A DNA stretch of 64,000 nucleotides, taken from contig JBLDXI010000020.1 of NCBI GenBank assembly GCA_047495785.1, positions 2,604,001-2,668,000 of the forward strand. Direction: 5' to 3'. The translations under genes and the position numbers were made by a program. Source of the stretch: Lepidodermella squamata (lineage: Eukaryota > Gastrotricha). The notes beneath the pieces were generated by a model, which was not told where the DNA came from, did not search any database, and saw only the letters and a list, made by a program, of their open reading frames with translations. Shown in pieces: positions 12,475 through 27,099 of this stretch. The number at the start of each line of letters is the position of its first letter. The stretch's first letter is position 1.

Positions 12475-12685
12475 AGAGGGATCAAACTAATAATATCAAA
12501 ACTAATTCATTCTGTTTTTTCTTTTCTCACAATCGCAAAGTTTATTTACCCAAGCTGAAATTTTGCTCAAAATTCAGGTACAACTGGTTCTTTTTAATCT
12601 TTTTAATTTGTGCCCTTGGAAAGCTGATTAATAAATTAACCCTTATTAAATTGATTTTAGAGTTTTACCTCTCAAGCTACCCTCA

Positions 12686-14580
<1,895 letters not shown>

Positions 14581-14844
14581 AAACTCTGAAAATCGTGAAA
14601 ATAACATTGTTCTGATTATGATTGTGACGATTCAATTGATAGTGCATGAAATGCGTTACGATTCCTATTACTCCCGATGATGATTACTGCTTCCTTTATA
14701 TAATCCGAATATTTGGTGCTGATTTTATGGCACACGGTGATTTTGAGATTGAAACGAACGACTTTTAAATCAACATTATTTATTCAACATTTTCGCCTGG
14801 ATTTTGAATGTTTTTTAAATATTTTTTAGATATAATTGAATAAT

Positions 14845-15833
14845 ATGGCATCTCATTTCGATGTGCTGTTACTTTTCACCGTATTGGTAACACTTGCAAG
14901 CCTTATTTTGTGCTATGTTGCTGCATTGGGAGGTAAATTATTTCGACAAATTTTAAATTTAATTTTACATTAATTGTAAAATTCCAGATGATGACTTCAA
15001 CATAGCCGATATGCCTTATATTTCGGACATCGCCATGCATAAATGGTCTCGCTGCTTGTTCACAATGGCAATGAACATGTTCGCCTATTTCACCGCTCTT
15101 CTCATGTTCATTCGTTATCTCCATTGCAAAGGTAAAAAAAATCGAAGAAAAAATTCTGAAAAATTCGCAATTTTTTCCGTATTTTAATCCAGAAATGATG
15201 GCATCGATTGGAGTGAATCAGGAGCATTTGCGCCGTTTGATTCGTATAAACAAGGGATCTCTCGTTCTCGGCCTCTTCGTCTGCATAGCCCTGGTTGTAT
15301 ACGTCAATTTCTACTCGGTGGTGCCGAACACCGGCGATTCATCTCACATGTTCCACCTTGTATCCATGATGATTTTCTACTTTTTCGGCTTCGTCTACAT
15401 CACAATGCAAACCTACTTCTCGCACGTCACTCGTCCCAACTTCACAACAGACCTTCAATATCGAATCCAGCTAGTCTTAAACGGCATGGTTTGCGTAACT
15501 ATGTTGGCCTCTTTCATTTTGGGCATGGTCGCGCATGAGAGTAGTGTTGACATGAAATCTCAGCTGCAAATGGCTGAAGCGAACGGTGACGAGCCGACCA
15601 CGACCCCGGCGCCCGGGCCCCCTTCGCCCATCCATCGGGCGAGTGCCATTTTCCAATGGCTCACCGTTTTTCTGCTTTTCGCGTATGACATCGCGTTTGT
15701 CCCCGTTTTTCGACGCATCAGAATCGACTTTTTGTTGCATACGGATACCGCTTTATCAGCCCTGGCTGGCAATATTCCAGGCATCAACGGCGCCAATGTT
15801 CAGATCCGCCCTCCGAATTACAATCGAATTTAA
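14845..15833 (+). CDS. Frag1/DRAM/Sfk1-family membrane protein
   Basis: Exons are 14845-14932, 14988-15131 and 15193-15833, giving 290 aa. Residues 1-29 form a first membrane span. The extracellular segment carries the family signature PYISDIAMHKWSRCLF, and five more hydrophobic spans follow (AMNMFAYFTALLMFIRYL; a GSLVLGLFVCIALVVYVNFY-like span; MIFYFFGFVYITMQTYF; VTMLASFILGMVAH; a span at AIFQWLTVFLLFAYDIAF). This six-span layout with PYISD is typical of DRAM and TMEM150 proteins, which act in lysosomal autophagy control or in plasma-membrane PI4P signalling. A Pro-rich loop (TTTPAPGPPSP) between spans 5 and 6 is unusual. I cannot tell DRAM from TMEM150 by eye. Confidence 0.8.
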
Positions 15834-16280
15834 TAATGTTGTGCTTTTAATCGACAAAAAACGCGCTTTCTTCGCCGGGAAAAGTTGTTTCGTCACATAT
15901 TTGTGGGGTGAAATGTTATCAACTCAAGCAGCTCTATTTTGCAATATATACACACATAAGATCAGCACAGCAGCAGGCTCAGTATTTGAGGGTTATTTTA
16001 TAACAGCAAAATCAGAGGTATTGCTTTGTCGCTTCAATGTATTGTTCTTGTCATTTTTTAACGCATGGCAGTAGCTGTAGAAACAAACGTGTGAGAGTTT
16101 TTTTATACCCGAAACATTGTGAAATTTGAATAAAACGAAAACGATTCATCTCCTACGCGTGTGATAATGTGTGATAAGATAACTGGATGAAGGCGTTGCC
16201 GGCTGATATGATCTTAAAGATACCAGTTTCTCATACTAATCCGCCCAGTCTAATGCAGTTCTACATGGCTGAAAATAACA
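15834..16280 (+). other. Intergenic: 3' end of DRAM-like gene and 5' flank of MAM gene
   Basis: No gene is seen. AATAAA occurs near 16128. A GATA pair (gataagata) lies at 16173-16181, about 100 bp upstream of the MAM gene start. Confidence 0.5.
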
Positions 16281-19200
16281 ATGAATTTGCCTAATTTTGT
16301 TTTCATCGCTTCAGTTTTGTTTAGTGGCCTTGGAGAGGCTAAAATAGAGTCGTTTTGCTCGTTCGAGGAATATGACCCGAAGTGTAATTTCAAGATTCCA
16401 CGAGAAGATCCGGAGAGGTTGCTGCAATGGGTTACTGTGACAGCCGACCAGTCAAAAGGCCCAGATTTGCCGAAAACTGACGCGGCAGGCGATCCGAAGG
16501 GGTCTTACATCTACGCAAAGTTCGGGAAGAGCACGGAAAATGCTGATGATGCGCAATTTCAGTCGAGATCTATCGTGTCAAGCGATGAAGTTGCTGCTGT
16601 TAGATTCAGTTACTACATTTATGGCACCAGATTGGCTCAAGTTATTCTATATCAAAAGGTCAGGGTTTAATCTTGAACTTCTAATGTATCCACAAAACTT
16701 CGAAAATTTGGCTGAATTCATTATTCTTCCAAGCTGTTTGAAAGCTGATTTTTTGAATATTTTCCGAGAGTTTATAAGGGTTACCGAACCGTAAATTTTC
16801 TTCAGGAGATGTCTATATTAAATTTTGCTTTCATTTTAGTGCAAATCCACCTTGAAAGTACTCTGGGATCAAGATGGATTCTCGAATTACGAGCCATCGT
16901 GGAGATCGGTTCAAATCCCGATTGAAACTACATCCTCCTTAACAGGCTGTACCTTGATATTCGCCGTTGAATATTTCGATAAAGCCAGCGAATTTCACGG
17001 GGCAATTGCTTTGGACAGCATCGCTACGTCAGCCACTGCATTTGACGTCGAACCGGAAAATGGGACATTTTGCTCGTTTGAATACCCGAAATCAAGTGGG
17101 AAACTGTGGTCACCCGTAAAAATGGAATCGGTCACCAGACCAGGTGCTAGAACTGGTACTTGGGACGTGATATCTGTCACTAGTGACCGTGATTTCATCG
17201 GGGTCGACCGGACTTTTTTGTCACCCCTGGGTCACGTGGCTCGAATGGCCGCGAGCAGTTCATTGGACGAGGCCGGGTGTTTTTCGTCCACCTTAATGGG
17301 AAATTTCCCAATCAGAAACCCATCTCGAGCTCCAAGGCAATGCCTGAGATTAGCGGCGAAATGGATGACAAACCAGCTCAATATCACAGAAAGAACAACT
17401 ACAGCTCAAATCTACGTCCACCTTATCGAAGATTCGACCTCAAAAATTGTTGGGACATTATGGTCCGGATCTCTTGCAGTCCAACCCGCGCTAGATATCA
17501 GATGGTGGACAACCTTACAGGCCTATCTCGATCTTAGAGCCTACGCCCAGGAAATTCGGACAGATTTTGACAATCCTAAAACTTATCGATTAGCAATTGA
17601 AGGCGTGATTTGTTCCGATCAATGGGTTCGATTGACTGGTATCGCTATTGATGATATCAGTTATGACTCATCGAATTGCCAATGGGCTGGCGATGAAGAT
17701 TTCGAAGTCGCAAATTCGAGGAGTTTATGGACCACTGAACCTGGGGTTAAGCTATGGAATTACGGCTGGCTTAGAGTGCCGGCTAACCACGGTTTCAGCT
17801 ACCTTAACCCACCTATTGATCACACTAAACTCGGCACGAAAAAGGGCTGGGTTGTTGTATCTGAGACAGATTTAACAGCGTTTTCCGATTTGAGTATCGA
17901 TTTACATCACGTGACGTCAGATTTTTGCGTCAGTTTCTGGATTTGGACGAAATTTGAGCCGGATATGAGCAGCAAATACGTGACAATTAGTAATTTTATC
18001 GATCAAGAAACACAACGCTATCAGGTCGATTTACCGAAAAATTATAACGAAGACTGGTTTCTGGTCACCCTGCCATTTTCAGCGACAACTTATTCAGTTT
18101 CGAGGGTCATAATTCGAGCTAGGGGTGGTTTTGCGATTGACGACCTAACATACACGCCGGGTCGGTGTAACCAGGGTAGAAATGTGATAGCGAAAGACCC
18201 GGTCCCGGATAATACCGGCGACTATTATTTGGCGGAAAATGGCGGAATTGCCTGTGATTTCGACGCGAAATGCGATTTTTGGACAATTGCAACGTCGAGT
18301 TTTATCGAAAATAACGATCATTTTGAAATTGTTAAGGCGGGTAGTAAAAACGGGCCGAGTAAGGACGCTTCTCTCAGCGATGGAAATTACGTCCAGCTGG
18401 TACCAAAAATCGGCACGGAACCCGACCAAACCTCGCCAACTGCCTTGATTTACTCGCAAGAGATTGATGTGGCTAATCACGGCTGTTTTTCGTTCGATTA
18501 CTTTGTATACGGAACTTCAACAGGCACATTAAAGGCCTATTTACTGTCTAAAACGGTTGAAATGCTTCCGATATGGGTCCGACACGGTTCGCAAAAAGAT
18601 TCGTGGCTCAGGGCTCAAATCGATTTGACCCAATTTCTAGAGACGAAAAATTCGAATTTTAAGCTGGTCATTGAAGCGGAACGATTTACTACCAGTTTTT
18701 CCGGCGCGATAGCTATCGATAATTTGAAATTGGAGGAGAAATGTGTTGAAAAAGTTCAGCCATCCAGAACTTGCTCTTTTGAAGGCATGGACCCACAAAA
18801 CGTTTGCACCCTGAAGCTTGATGGCGCTGAATCACCCGTTATCCAGGTGAATCAGCTACCTTTAGGTTCAGGCCTTCAAAACGACGCTTCCTTAGGAACA
18901 GAGCTCGGTCACGTGATTTTGCTGAATGGCTTCGAAAGTCAGAAGAAATCGTTCACATTACAACAGGACGAATTCGGCTGCATGTCCTTTGCCTACCAGC
19001 GTGGGACACCCTGCGCGAAATTCGCCATGACCCTGAAAGACGTGAAAAATAACCAGCTATACCGGCAGCATTTGCTGCTACCAGCCGGTGATACGGCAGA
19101 TTTCAACTCGTGGACGCGTTTATTCGTCGATTTGCCGCAGCAATTAGTCGCGAAAAGTCCGATTAATTCCGTAAATCAGCATCTTGTGACTATTGAAGTG

Positions 19201-22200
19201 TCCTATATTGAATCGGCGGGGTGTGCTTCGAATAGCGAGTTCAACTGGGCTGCTTTTGACGAGTTCATTTTTACGAAATCTAACTGCCCTCGGCCTTATT
19301 CCTGCGATTTCGAGCAATGCCCTCGTTTTGATATCGGAAATCTACCAACTGGAAATTCTTTGCCATGGCTGAGCCAAATTAATCAAAATCTACTCAAAAT
19401 TCAAGGCCCTGATTTTGACAGTATCGGCTATAATGGTTCAAAATCGTCTTACGGCCTTGTCGATTTGACCTCTGGTGATTTGCGTGAAAATTCGATTTTT
19501 TCGACTGAATGGTTGTATGACCCACCGAATTCCGGAAAACCACTCACCGTGACGTTTTTCTACCTTATCTCGCCATCCGGTCCGGTTATTGGTACCGGGG
19601 AGTTGAGTATTTTCCTCGAAACCCCTGGTAAAAAGTCGCTGATCTGGCAAACCGCCCAGGGCAGTGGATCGTGGCAGTACGGTCGAGCCTCGATTCTTCA
19701 ACCAAGCGTGTCCTATCGATTAATTTTTCAAGGCCGACGACGCGGATCGGTGGATAAATTGATGTTGACTATCGATGATATTAACATTCTACCGGGTTTC
19801 GATAGCGCAACCATCCCGTCAAGTGCTGACCCAGCTAAAACGTTCACGTGCTCATTCGACTGGAACGAGGATGTAGATAATTGCAACATCAACTGGCCGA
19901 AACAGTTGTTGAGTGATCCGAAGTCGACGAATATCGCATGGGCTGTTACTAGGGCTCAAGAATCACCCGAGCGTGACCTTCCGAAAATCGACTCAACTGG
20001 CGCGGCGAATGGTTATTACGCCTATGTTGCGATTAACAGCAAAGCAAGTGGCGCTACCAAGGCTAGACTCGACTCGGTACCTGTCAATTCGAATGAAAAA
20101 ATCGGCGCTATTCGGTTCCGGTATTACATTTACGGAACCAGTCTGGCTTCTTTGGAACTCGTGAAAACTGTGAGAAATAAAATTTTCGAATTTTCTATTA
20201 ATTTTCTAAAATTTTTAGTGCGGTGGGATTGATTCAATTCTCTGGCAAAATCTTGGCGTTAGCTCAACCTCTTCTAAATGGGCATCCCAGCAAGTTCTAA
20301 CCGGCGATATTTCAGGGTGCTCTATCGCTTTCGTAGCCAAAACAACCCAGATTTTTAACGGGGTTGTAGCCATCGATTCAATTGAAACTTCTTCTCAATG
20401 GCAAGAATTAGACGCAAATATCGACTCAACATGTACTTTTGAGTACGAAACTTGTTCAAAACGCTGGTCACCAGAAGCCTCGATTCGACCCTCAGTCGAA
20501 AAAATCGATTGGAAAATCGTGAAAGCCAGTGATGAGGCCTCCTTAAACGGAGCTGATGCTACGCTAAATTCACCCAACGGCCACGCTTTGGTAATGAAAG
20601 CTCCGGTAGGCGGCAGGGCGACTTGCTATTCCGGGGTCGTTCGAAGCTCGTTCAAAGTCGAAAACCCGTCCAAACACCCTGTTCAATGCCTTCAGATGAA
20701 AGCTCGAGTTCTAAGCTCGAAAATCGATTATACCTCTGCGGATATTTTCGTACATATCGCAGACCAATCTAGCCCGATTTGGTCAGGATCCTTAGCTCAG
20801 GTTCAGGCCACGTCAAAGCCTGAATGGCTGATAATTAACGCCAGGCTTGATTTAACAACCTGGGCCCGGGAGCAGCGAAATTCATTTGAAGAAACTAATT
20901 TTTCAGCTAATTTATTAATCGAAGGCCTAATTTGCGCTAAGGACGTAGTGGCTAATCTAGGAATTGCGATTGACGACCTTCGTTACAACGCGCAAAGCTG
21001 CCGAACTTCCCTTGATGACAATTTTGAGTTCGAAAACGAAATTTCAGTATGGAACCCTGCCCCGGGTGTCGGATCTACTGGGTTCAATTGGCTCAGGGTT
21101 CAATCGGGACATTCCTTCAGTTTCCTATCCCCACCTTCCGACCATTCCTATCCGGATGAGAAGGGTCGAGGGAATGCGTTAGTATCCGATGAAAGTACAT
21201 CCGCTAAGTCGGTTATAGTCGCGGATCTTGTTGATGTAACCTCGAAATTTTGCCTCAACTTTTGGATTTGGACCAAAGCTTCTGGGGCTGATAAATCACT
21301 GACCGTCGGGCTTAAAGATGGCGGCGATTACACGATTCGGACTGTTTCAAGCGCGTATAAAGATACCTGGGAGTTGGTTACCCTACCCCTGACCCCGGTC
21401 GGAAATTCGGTAACTAGGGTTCGAATTGAATCTAGAGGAGGGTTCGCAATAGATGATATCACCTACAGCAATAGTCCTTGTAAAATCAGGCCGTCAAAAG
21501 TTTTGAAAATCACCGCTCTTGGCTTGAGAAATTCCGATGAGAATTTGATCCCAGCGAATCCTATCAATAGAGCTGGGTTATATTTTTGCGATTTCGAAGG
21601 TCCCTGCAGCCGTTTTACTGTCGCAAGTTCGCCTGAAAACGAGCATTTTGAGGTTGTAAATGCAACTTACGGCTTTCAATCATTGAATGGGCCTAAATCT
21701 GACGCAACTTTACCAAAATCAACCTTGGGAAGTTATTTACTCCTCGTACCGAAATTGACTGGTTCAAAGCCTGATGTAACCGCCTTAACAGCTTACATTT
21801 ATTCCAACGATTTTAAAACGTCAGAATTTGGCTGTTTAACGTTTTCCTACTACATTTTCGGCCCTGCTACTGGCTCTATAAAGGTATATGCCTTAGCTGG
21901 CGGCGTCAATCAGCTACCTGTTGCGACAATTCGAGGTTCGAAACTCGATGAATGGGTGACTTATATGATCAGCATGTCAAATCTGGCCGATTCTCTGACC
22001 GAAAGTTTCCGTTTAGTCATCGAAGCGGAACGTTACGAGTCGTATTACTACGGCGGTATTGCGATAGATGACATTGAAATGTCGGATACGTGCTCGAAGC
22101 CGAGTGAAAAATTGGATGAGGATTACACGTGCTCTTTCGAGGGTCTCGACCAGGCGAATTGTGAGCCGGATCTAGATAGTGGTACTTTCAAAGTTCAGCA

Positions 22201-25200
22201 GGTCAAAGAACTCGAGTTGCAGACTGGTTTGAAAAGTGACGCATCGCTGAACTCGGAACTGGGTCACGTTTTATTTTCTCAATTTGGCGAAACGATGGAA
22301 ACTTTTATCCTAAGGTTCGATTTTAATTATTAAATTATTGAATTTTGAAATTATGAAAATTGAAAATTAAAATTTCGGATTTTCCATTTTAAAATAATTT
22401 TTTTATATTTTTGGTGTGCCAATTTAAGGTTCCAGTGCTGAATTTGAGTCTCCAGCACTAGATTTTCCCAAAGGATTCGAAAAATTTGGTAGTCGGGGTT
22501 GGATGCCTAAAATGGTATTAGAAATTATAGAATTTCAGAATAATTTTAGAAATTAAAAAAAAATCTTGAAAATTGGCGCAAAATAGGAAATAAAGTGAAC
22601 ATTAAAAATTCCCGCTTTAGTGCATTAAATTTCCAATTTCAATTTGATTTAGCATTTTCTTTTAATCTTGAAAACCGAAAATTCAGAGTGAAATTCACTA
22701 ATTTTCCTTGAATTTTTTTTCAGATATTCAGAGGCTTACAGTTGTTTATCCTTTGTCTACCAACGAGGCACGCCTTGCTCTCAAATCTGGCTCGGCATCG
22801 AAAACGACGATGGCTCATTGATCCGGCGTCACATTCTCGCTGCGCCGATCGGCGATAACGACGAATTCGGAAAATGGCGCCCAATTTCATTCGACCTACC
22901 CCGGTCAGTCCTAACAACAAGCGGAACCAGCCCAACTAAAATTAGTCGAATCAAAATCGGCGTAAAACCAGCTGGCGATTCTGAATTATTCGGCTGTACT
23001 GAGCAGGAAATTTTACAATGGGTTGCTTTTGACGAATTTTCCTTCTCAACCGACAGCTGCCAACGCCCGGTTACCTGCAACCCCGGTGGCCATTGCTTTA
23101 ATTTCGAAATCGGATCCTTACCCACAAATTACTACATGCCGTGGTTGGTTGGAAATGGCAATTCCAAGCTCAGCAAAATTACTGGACCTAGCTCTGATCC
23201 TATGGATTCAGTTCCGACTCGTTACGGCCTTATTGACCTAGTTAACGGACGGGGAAAAACCGATTTACCCGATACCGGGTTTTTCGCTACCGAATGGCTG
23301 ATCGGCTCTGATCAACCTTTAACCATCGAATTTTTCTATTTCATCTCACCATCTGATAGCCAGAATTCAGAACTGAGTGTATATCTCGAAATTTTGAATG
23401 GCGAAAAACAACTCATCTGGCGGATGAGTAAGGGCGACGCATCTTGGCAATACGGCCGGGTAACTTCGACGCCGAAATTCGGAAAATTCCGGGTAATTTT
23501 TGAGGGTAAAAGGCCTGAAAGTAAACAGGAATTAATGCTGGCTATCGATGATATAAGCTTGATTGATGGCTTTTCCGGGGCTATAATTCCGAATGATGCC
23601 AATCCGAACCCGGTTGAACCTACTACTGTTGCGCCAATAACGACTCAAGGTGTTACTACAACCTTAAAACCGGTTGTTACAACGGTTTTGCCAACAACTG
23701 AAGGTCCAGTAACTTCGACAAAAATTCCGATTGAAGTGACTACAACTCAAAAAATCGACGAAACAACTACAATGAATAACCCTGTTACTACTACAGGAAT
23801 TTTGACGACTGGCTCTGAAACCAGTTTGGCCACTGAAACTACCCAGAACTTGGATTCGACCACCCAGTCTATAACTGCTGAACCCTCTACTACGGATTCT
23901 AACTTGGAGACAACCACCCAGTCAATAACTGAACCTTCTGTTACTACCAAAATCGACATTGACACGACTACTAGCAATGATATTTCGACTACCGAGTCGA
24001 ATTTTGAGACTTCGGCCGTTACAACAACAGAAAATACGGAAACTACTGCGACTGAAGTAATAGTCGATACTACAACCGTGGAAATTGACCCAGTTACTAC
24101 AACACCCAGCCTGGTTGAAACTACTACTTCCAAGGAAGAAATTACAACTACAGCTCAGGTAGACGAATCGACTACAACCGCGATTTCATCCCGACCTTCA
24201 ACAGTCCAGCCGCCGCCAACCCTCGACGAGGTGTACCCGGTTATCTACGGCGCTATGATAGTCGACCAGGTTATAGTGAATAACCGCGTAATAACCTGGC
24301 AAGACGTCTCCGAATCATCGGCAATCAGCGAATCAGTATCAACGATAATTCGGCGACAATTGATTCTGATTTACACGCGGGCGGGTTATGAGCAGTCTGA
24401 TCTAACGATTTCTAGGCTGTTTGAAGTTAAACAGTCGACGAATCGGGCTGGCGAGAGTCAAATCGGAGCGGATTATCGAGCGTATTTTTCGGACCCTATT
24501 AGCAAGGTGACGGATTTGGTCAAGTTTGGCTATCAGGTTGCGGCTCAGATTGATAGGACTGTTACTACAATGGCTAATGAAGGAATTTTCGAGCCGACCT
24601 TTGGCTCGGGATCTATCAAGGTTACGGTCGATAGCGTTGGATACATCGAAAAACCAAATACTAACTCAGGTAATAACATTTTATCCTCATTTTTTCCAGC
24701 CATTTTTGAAGTTTTTGGTTTAATTCAGGAATGTCTTTCTTCGATCGAACTTTTTTGAATTTGAATTTAAAATTTAAAATTTCTATCAAAATTTATTTTA
24801 ATTAATTTCTATTCAATTTATAATTTAATTTTTAACTAATTTTAATTTTAATTTTGATCTTGAATTAGGATTAATTTTTTTTTAGGAATTTTGATATTTT
24901 TCTCTGTTACTCTTAAATAATTTTTATATTTTTATATATTTCAGGCGAGTTGGATGCTGGTGAAATTGCCGGTATTGTTATCGGGAGCATTGCCGGTTTC
25001 GCTCTAATCTGCGTCGTCGCATTTTTCGGCTTCCGATTTTTCAAAAAGCGCCAATCCCGCGCCAACGATATGAGGCCCTCACGAAGCAACTACTACGACT
25101 CAGCTGCTTATGAAGACGAGTTGGAAAAGCAACGCTCCACCCAGTTTGAGCTATCGGTAAAGCGGAAGGACACAAACCGGAGTAAATCGAGCTCGAAATC

Positions 25201-26264
25201 TAAGCAAAGCAGCAGCGGTGGCAGTAGTAGCGGTGAGAGTAGTGGCGATGAAGAAGTTGCGGCGACTCAGGAAAGGCGGGTAGATGATACGGATATGTCG
25301 TCGGATTTTGCGGTTAGAGCCCCACGCATGCAGCCAACAGCTTACGCCGGCTATAGTGGAGCCGCCAAGGTAAGGCCGAATCGTTAGACTAAGCTTAAAA
25401 TACAGCGTGTCCCAAAAGTTGCGCAACTATTTTTCAACTTGGCAACTTTTTGTAGGAAATTCAAATAATTTTTTGAAAATTAACCCTACCGAGAGAAAGG
25501 TCCGACTTTTATCTGCGATTCAACGAAGAAATGAAAAATTTACCGGAGAAAACCCGGAAAATCACGATGGTAACTGGTTCGGTAATTTTCGGTATTTTAC
25601 CCCGTTGGACCAAATTTCTCCGGACTTTTTTAATCCTTTTAACAACTGGCATACTTGATTACCATTGTCGTAATTTTTTGAATTTTTCTAAATATTTTCT
25701 GGCCCTTGGATGGGAATAGGTCTCTCATTTTAGAGTTTTTGAACCCTTTTCTGTGTTTTTTCTTTGCTTGCGATACTTATGGGACACGCTGTATATACCA
25801 AAATTACGATAAAATTCGAAATTAAATTTACGAAGCTGGCAAACCTTAGGCTCAATGGTGGAATTGAAAAAAGATTTTCCTATTTTTTATTTAATTTTTG
25901 TGTGGAAAAAGTTGTTGTGAATATTTTGTGAATTTTTTCCTATTATTTTAGCGAAACCAACTTTAAACTTGTTTATAATAATTTATAATAATTTATAATA
26001 ATTTTTATAATTTATATTAAATTATTCAAATCACGTTCGCAGATTTATGGGAATGTCGTATACAGAAAATTACGCACTAAATTTTTTTTTGAAATTTTTG
26101 TTCAATTATTTGGCGGGTTAAATAATCGAAATTTATTTGTGGTAAAATTCGGATCCATTTCTTCAATGTGTCTCAATTTTTTCTTTTCGATTTTTCTTCA
26201 GGCGACTCAACCAGCACAACCGGCTCGTCGCAAGAATTCAGATGATTCAGAAAGATCGTACTAA
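16281..26264 (+). CDS. Giant type I membrane protein with twelve MAM-like modules
   Basis: Exons are 16281-16658, 16840-20169, 20219-22314, 22724-24669, 24945-25369 and 26202-26264, for 2745 aa. A signal peptide is followed by MAM-like modules, each opening with a C-F/D-E...C motif (CSFEEYDPKC, CDFDAKCDFW, CSFEGMDPQNVC, CDFEQCPRFD). The modules fall into two blocks of six in the same order, split at about 19850. A Thr-rich stalk spans residues 2232-2437 and is probably O-glycosylated. A SEA-like module spans about 2437-2575, then a TM (IAGIVIGSIAGFALICVVAFF) and a basic and Ser-rich tail. MAM modules mediate adhesion or dimerisation on cell surfaces. No enzyme domain is seen, so an epithelial adhesion or mucin-like coat protein is likely (inference). 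The last intron hosts a MITE and intron 3 a family A terminus. Confidence 0.85.
22425..22468. repeat. Family A element terminus (solo, in MAM intron 3)
   Basis: The sequence aggttccagtgctgaatttg, then agtctccagcactagatttt, is the reverse complement of the right end of the copy near 63370-63408. It carries two copies of the tccag-type core. This is probably a solo terminal fragment. Confidence 0.6.
25400..25793. mobile_element. MITE with tacagcgtgtccc inverted ends (TA target)
   Basis: It begins tacagcgtgtcccaaaagtt and ends ttatgggacacgctgta, an inverted pair flanked by TA, as in Tc1/mariner-type insertions. It is about 394 bp with no transposase ORF. It lies in the last intron of the MAM gene. 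Related copies sit at 43218-44023 and 34080-34370, and a terminus-like fragment at about 39522-39536. Confidence 0.8.
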
Positions 26265-26505
26265 TTATTCCAAATGATTGCTATTGAAATAAAACCAGGC
26301 TTCAATTTGCTATTTGAGATTGAATAAAATGATATTTAAAATTATTCATAAAAATATTAATGACATAATTTTGCTTTATTATATTCAGCTATAGGTAGTA
26401 ATCGCTGAGCTACGTACTCATTGTTTTAACGATAAGATAAGAAACGCAGGAAATGCGATTGTTGTTACGACTTGGTACTTGAAGTATTACAGACTTGCAT
26501 TCGAA

Positions 26506-27099
26506 ATGAACTCGCACAAAATGCGAACATTTTCAATGGTATTTTTCGTTATTTCTCTCTTCGGAGAGGCAGCAGCAGCAGCTTCGCAAACTAGAAGCGA
26601 TGGTAAATTAAATTACGATCTCATTTTCCGGCTCTATTCGAGGCCTTTTACCGCAGATTTGATGGATGATAGAGGTGCTGTAGCTGGAATAATCATAGGA
26701 TGCGTAGCAGCCGTGTTCATCCTCACGATTTTCCTGCTCTACCTTGCCTTCAAAGTCAGCTTAAGGTTGAATTTTTCAGCTCGATTTTCGTGAGATTTTT
26801 CAACTAAATTTTTTGAAATCAGATTGCCGGTTATTGACGATAGCAGCGATAGTTCGGCTGATGACCACCTGTCGGCGAGGACGAGTGCTGCGATGTCGAA
26901 AAGTCACACCTTGTCGCCGCCGCCTGAATTTCCCGAACAGCAGCCGTACTACTTGAATAATGGGATAAATACTGGATCTGTTGAAGGATTGGCTATTTAC
27001 ATGGTAGCTTCAGATCCTGCCTATGCACGCCCACCTGTTGTGGATGAAAAATTCGTTCCGCATGGCGATGATGAATTTGAGAATGATGTTGCTCTGTGA
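26506..27099 (+). CDS. Small single-pass membrane protein
   Basis: Exons are 26506-26602, 26657-26765 and 26823-27099, giving 160 aa. A signal peptide (MRTFSMVFFVISLFGEAAAA) is followed within 20 residues by a TM (AVAGIIIGCVAAVFILTIFL). The cytosolic tail is acidic and Ser-rich with a PPPEFPEQQPYYL stretch, ending in DDEFENDVAL. The extracellular part is almost absent. The TM and its GIIIGC start resemble those of the MAM and SEA-like proteins (EIAGIVIGSIAGFA), so it may be a stripped-down relative. I do not recognise a family. The donor at 26766 was chosen because it keeps frame; the earlier GT at 26755 does not. A gataagata pair lies at 26431, about 75 bp upstream. Confidence 0.7.

Noticed and set aside
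23747-24133. Val/Ser-rich minus-strand ORF of 128 codons
   Set aside because: It is the antisense of the Thr-rich stalk; repeated act/aca codons read backwards give gtN/agN. No independent signal.
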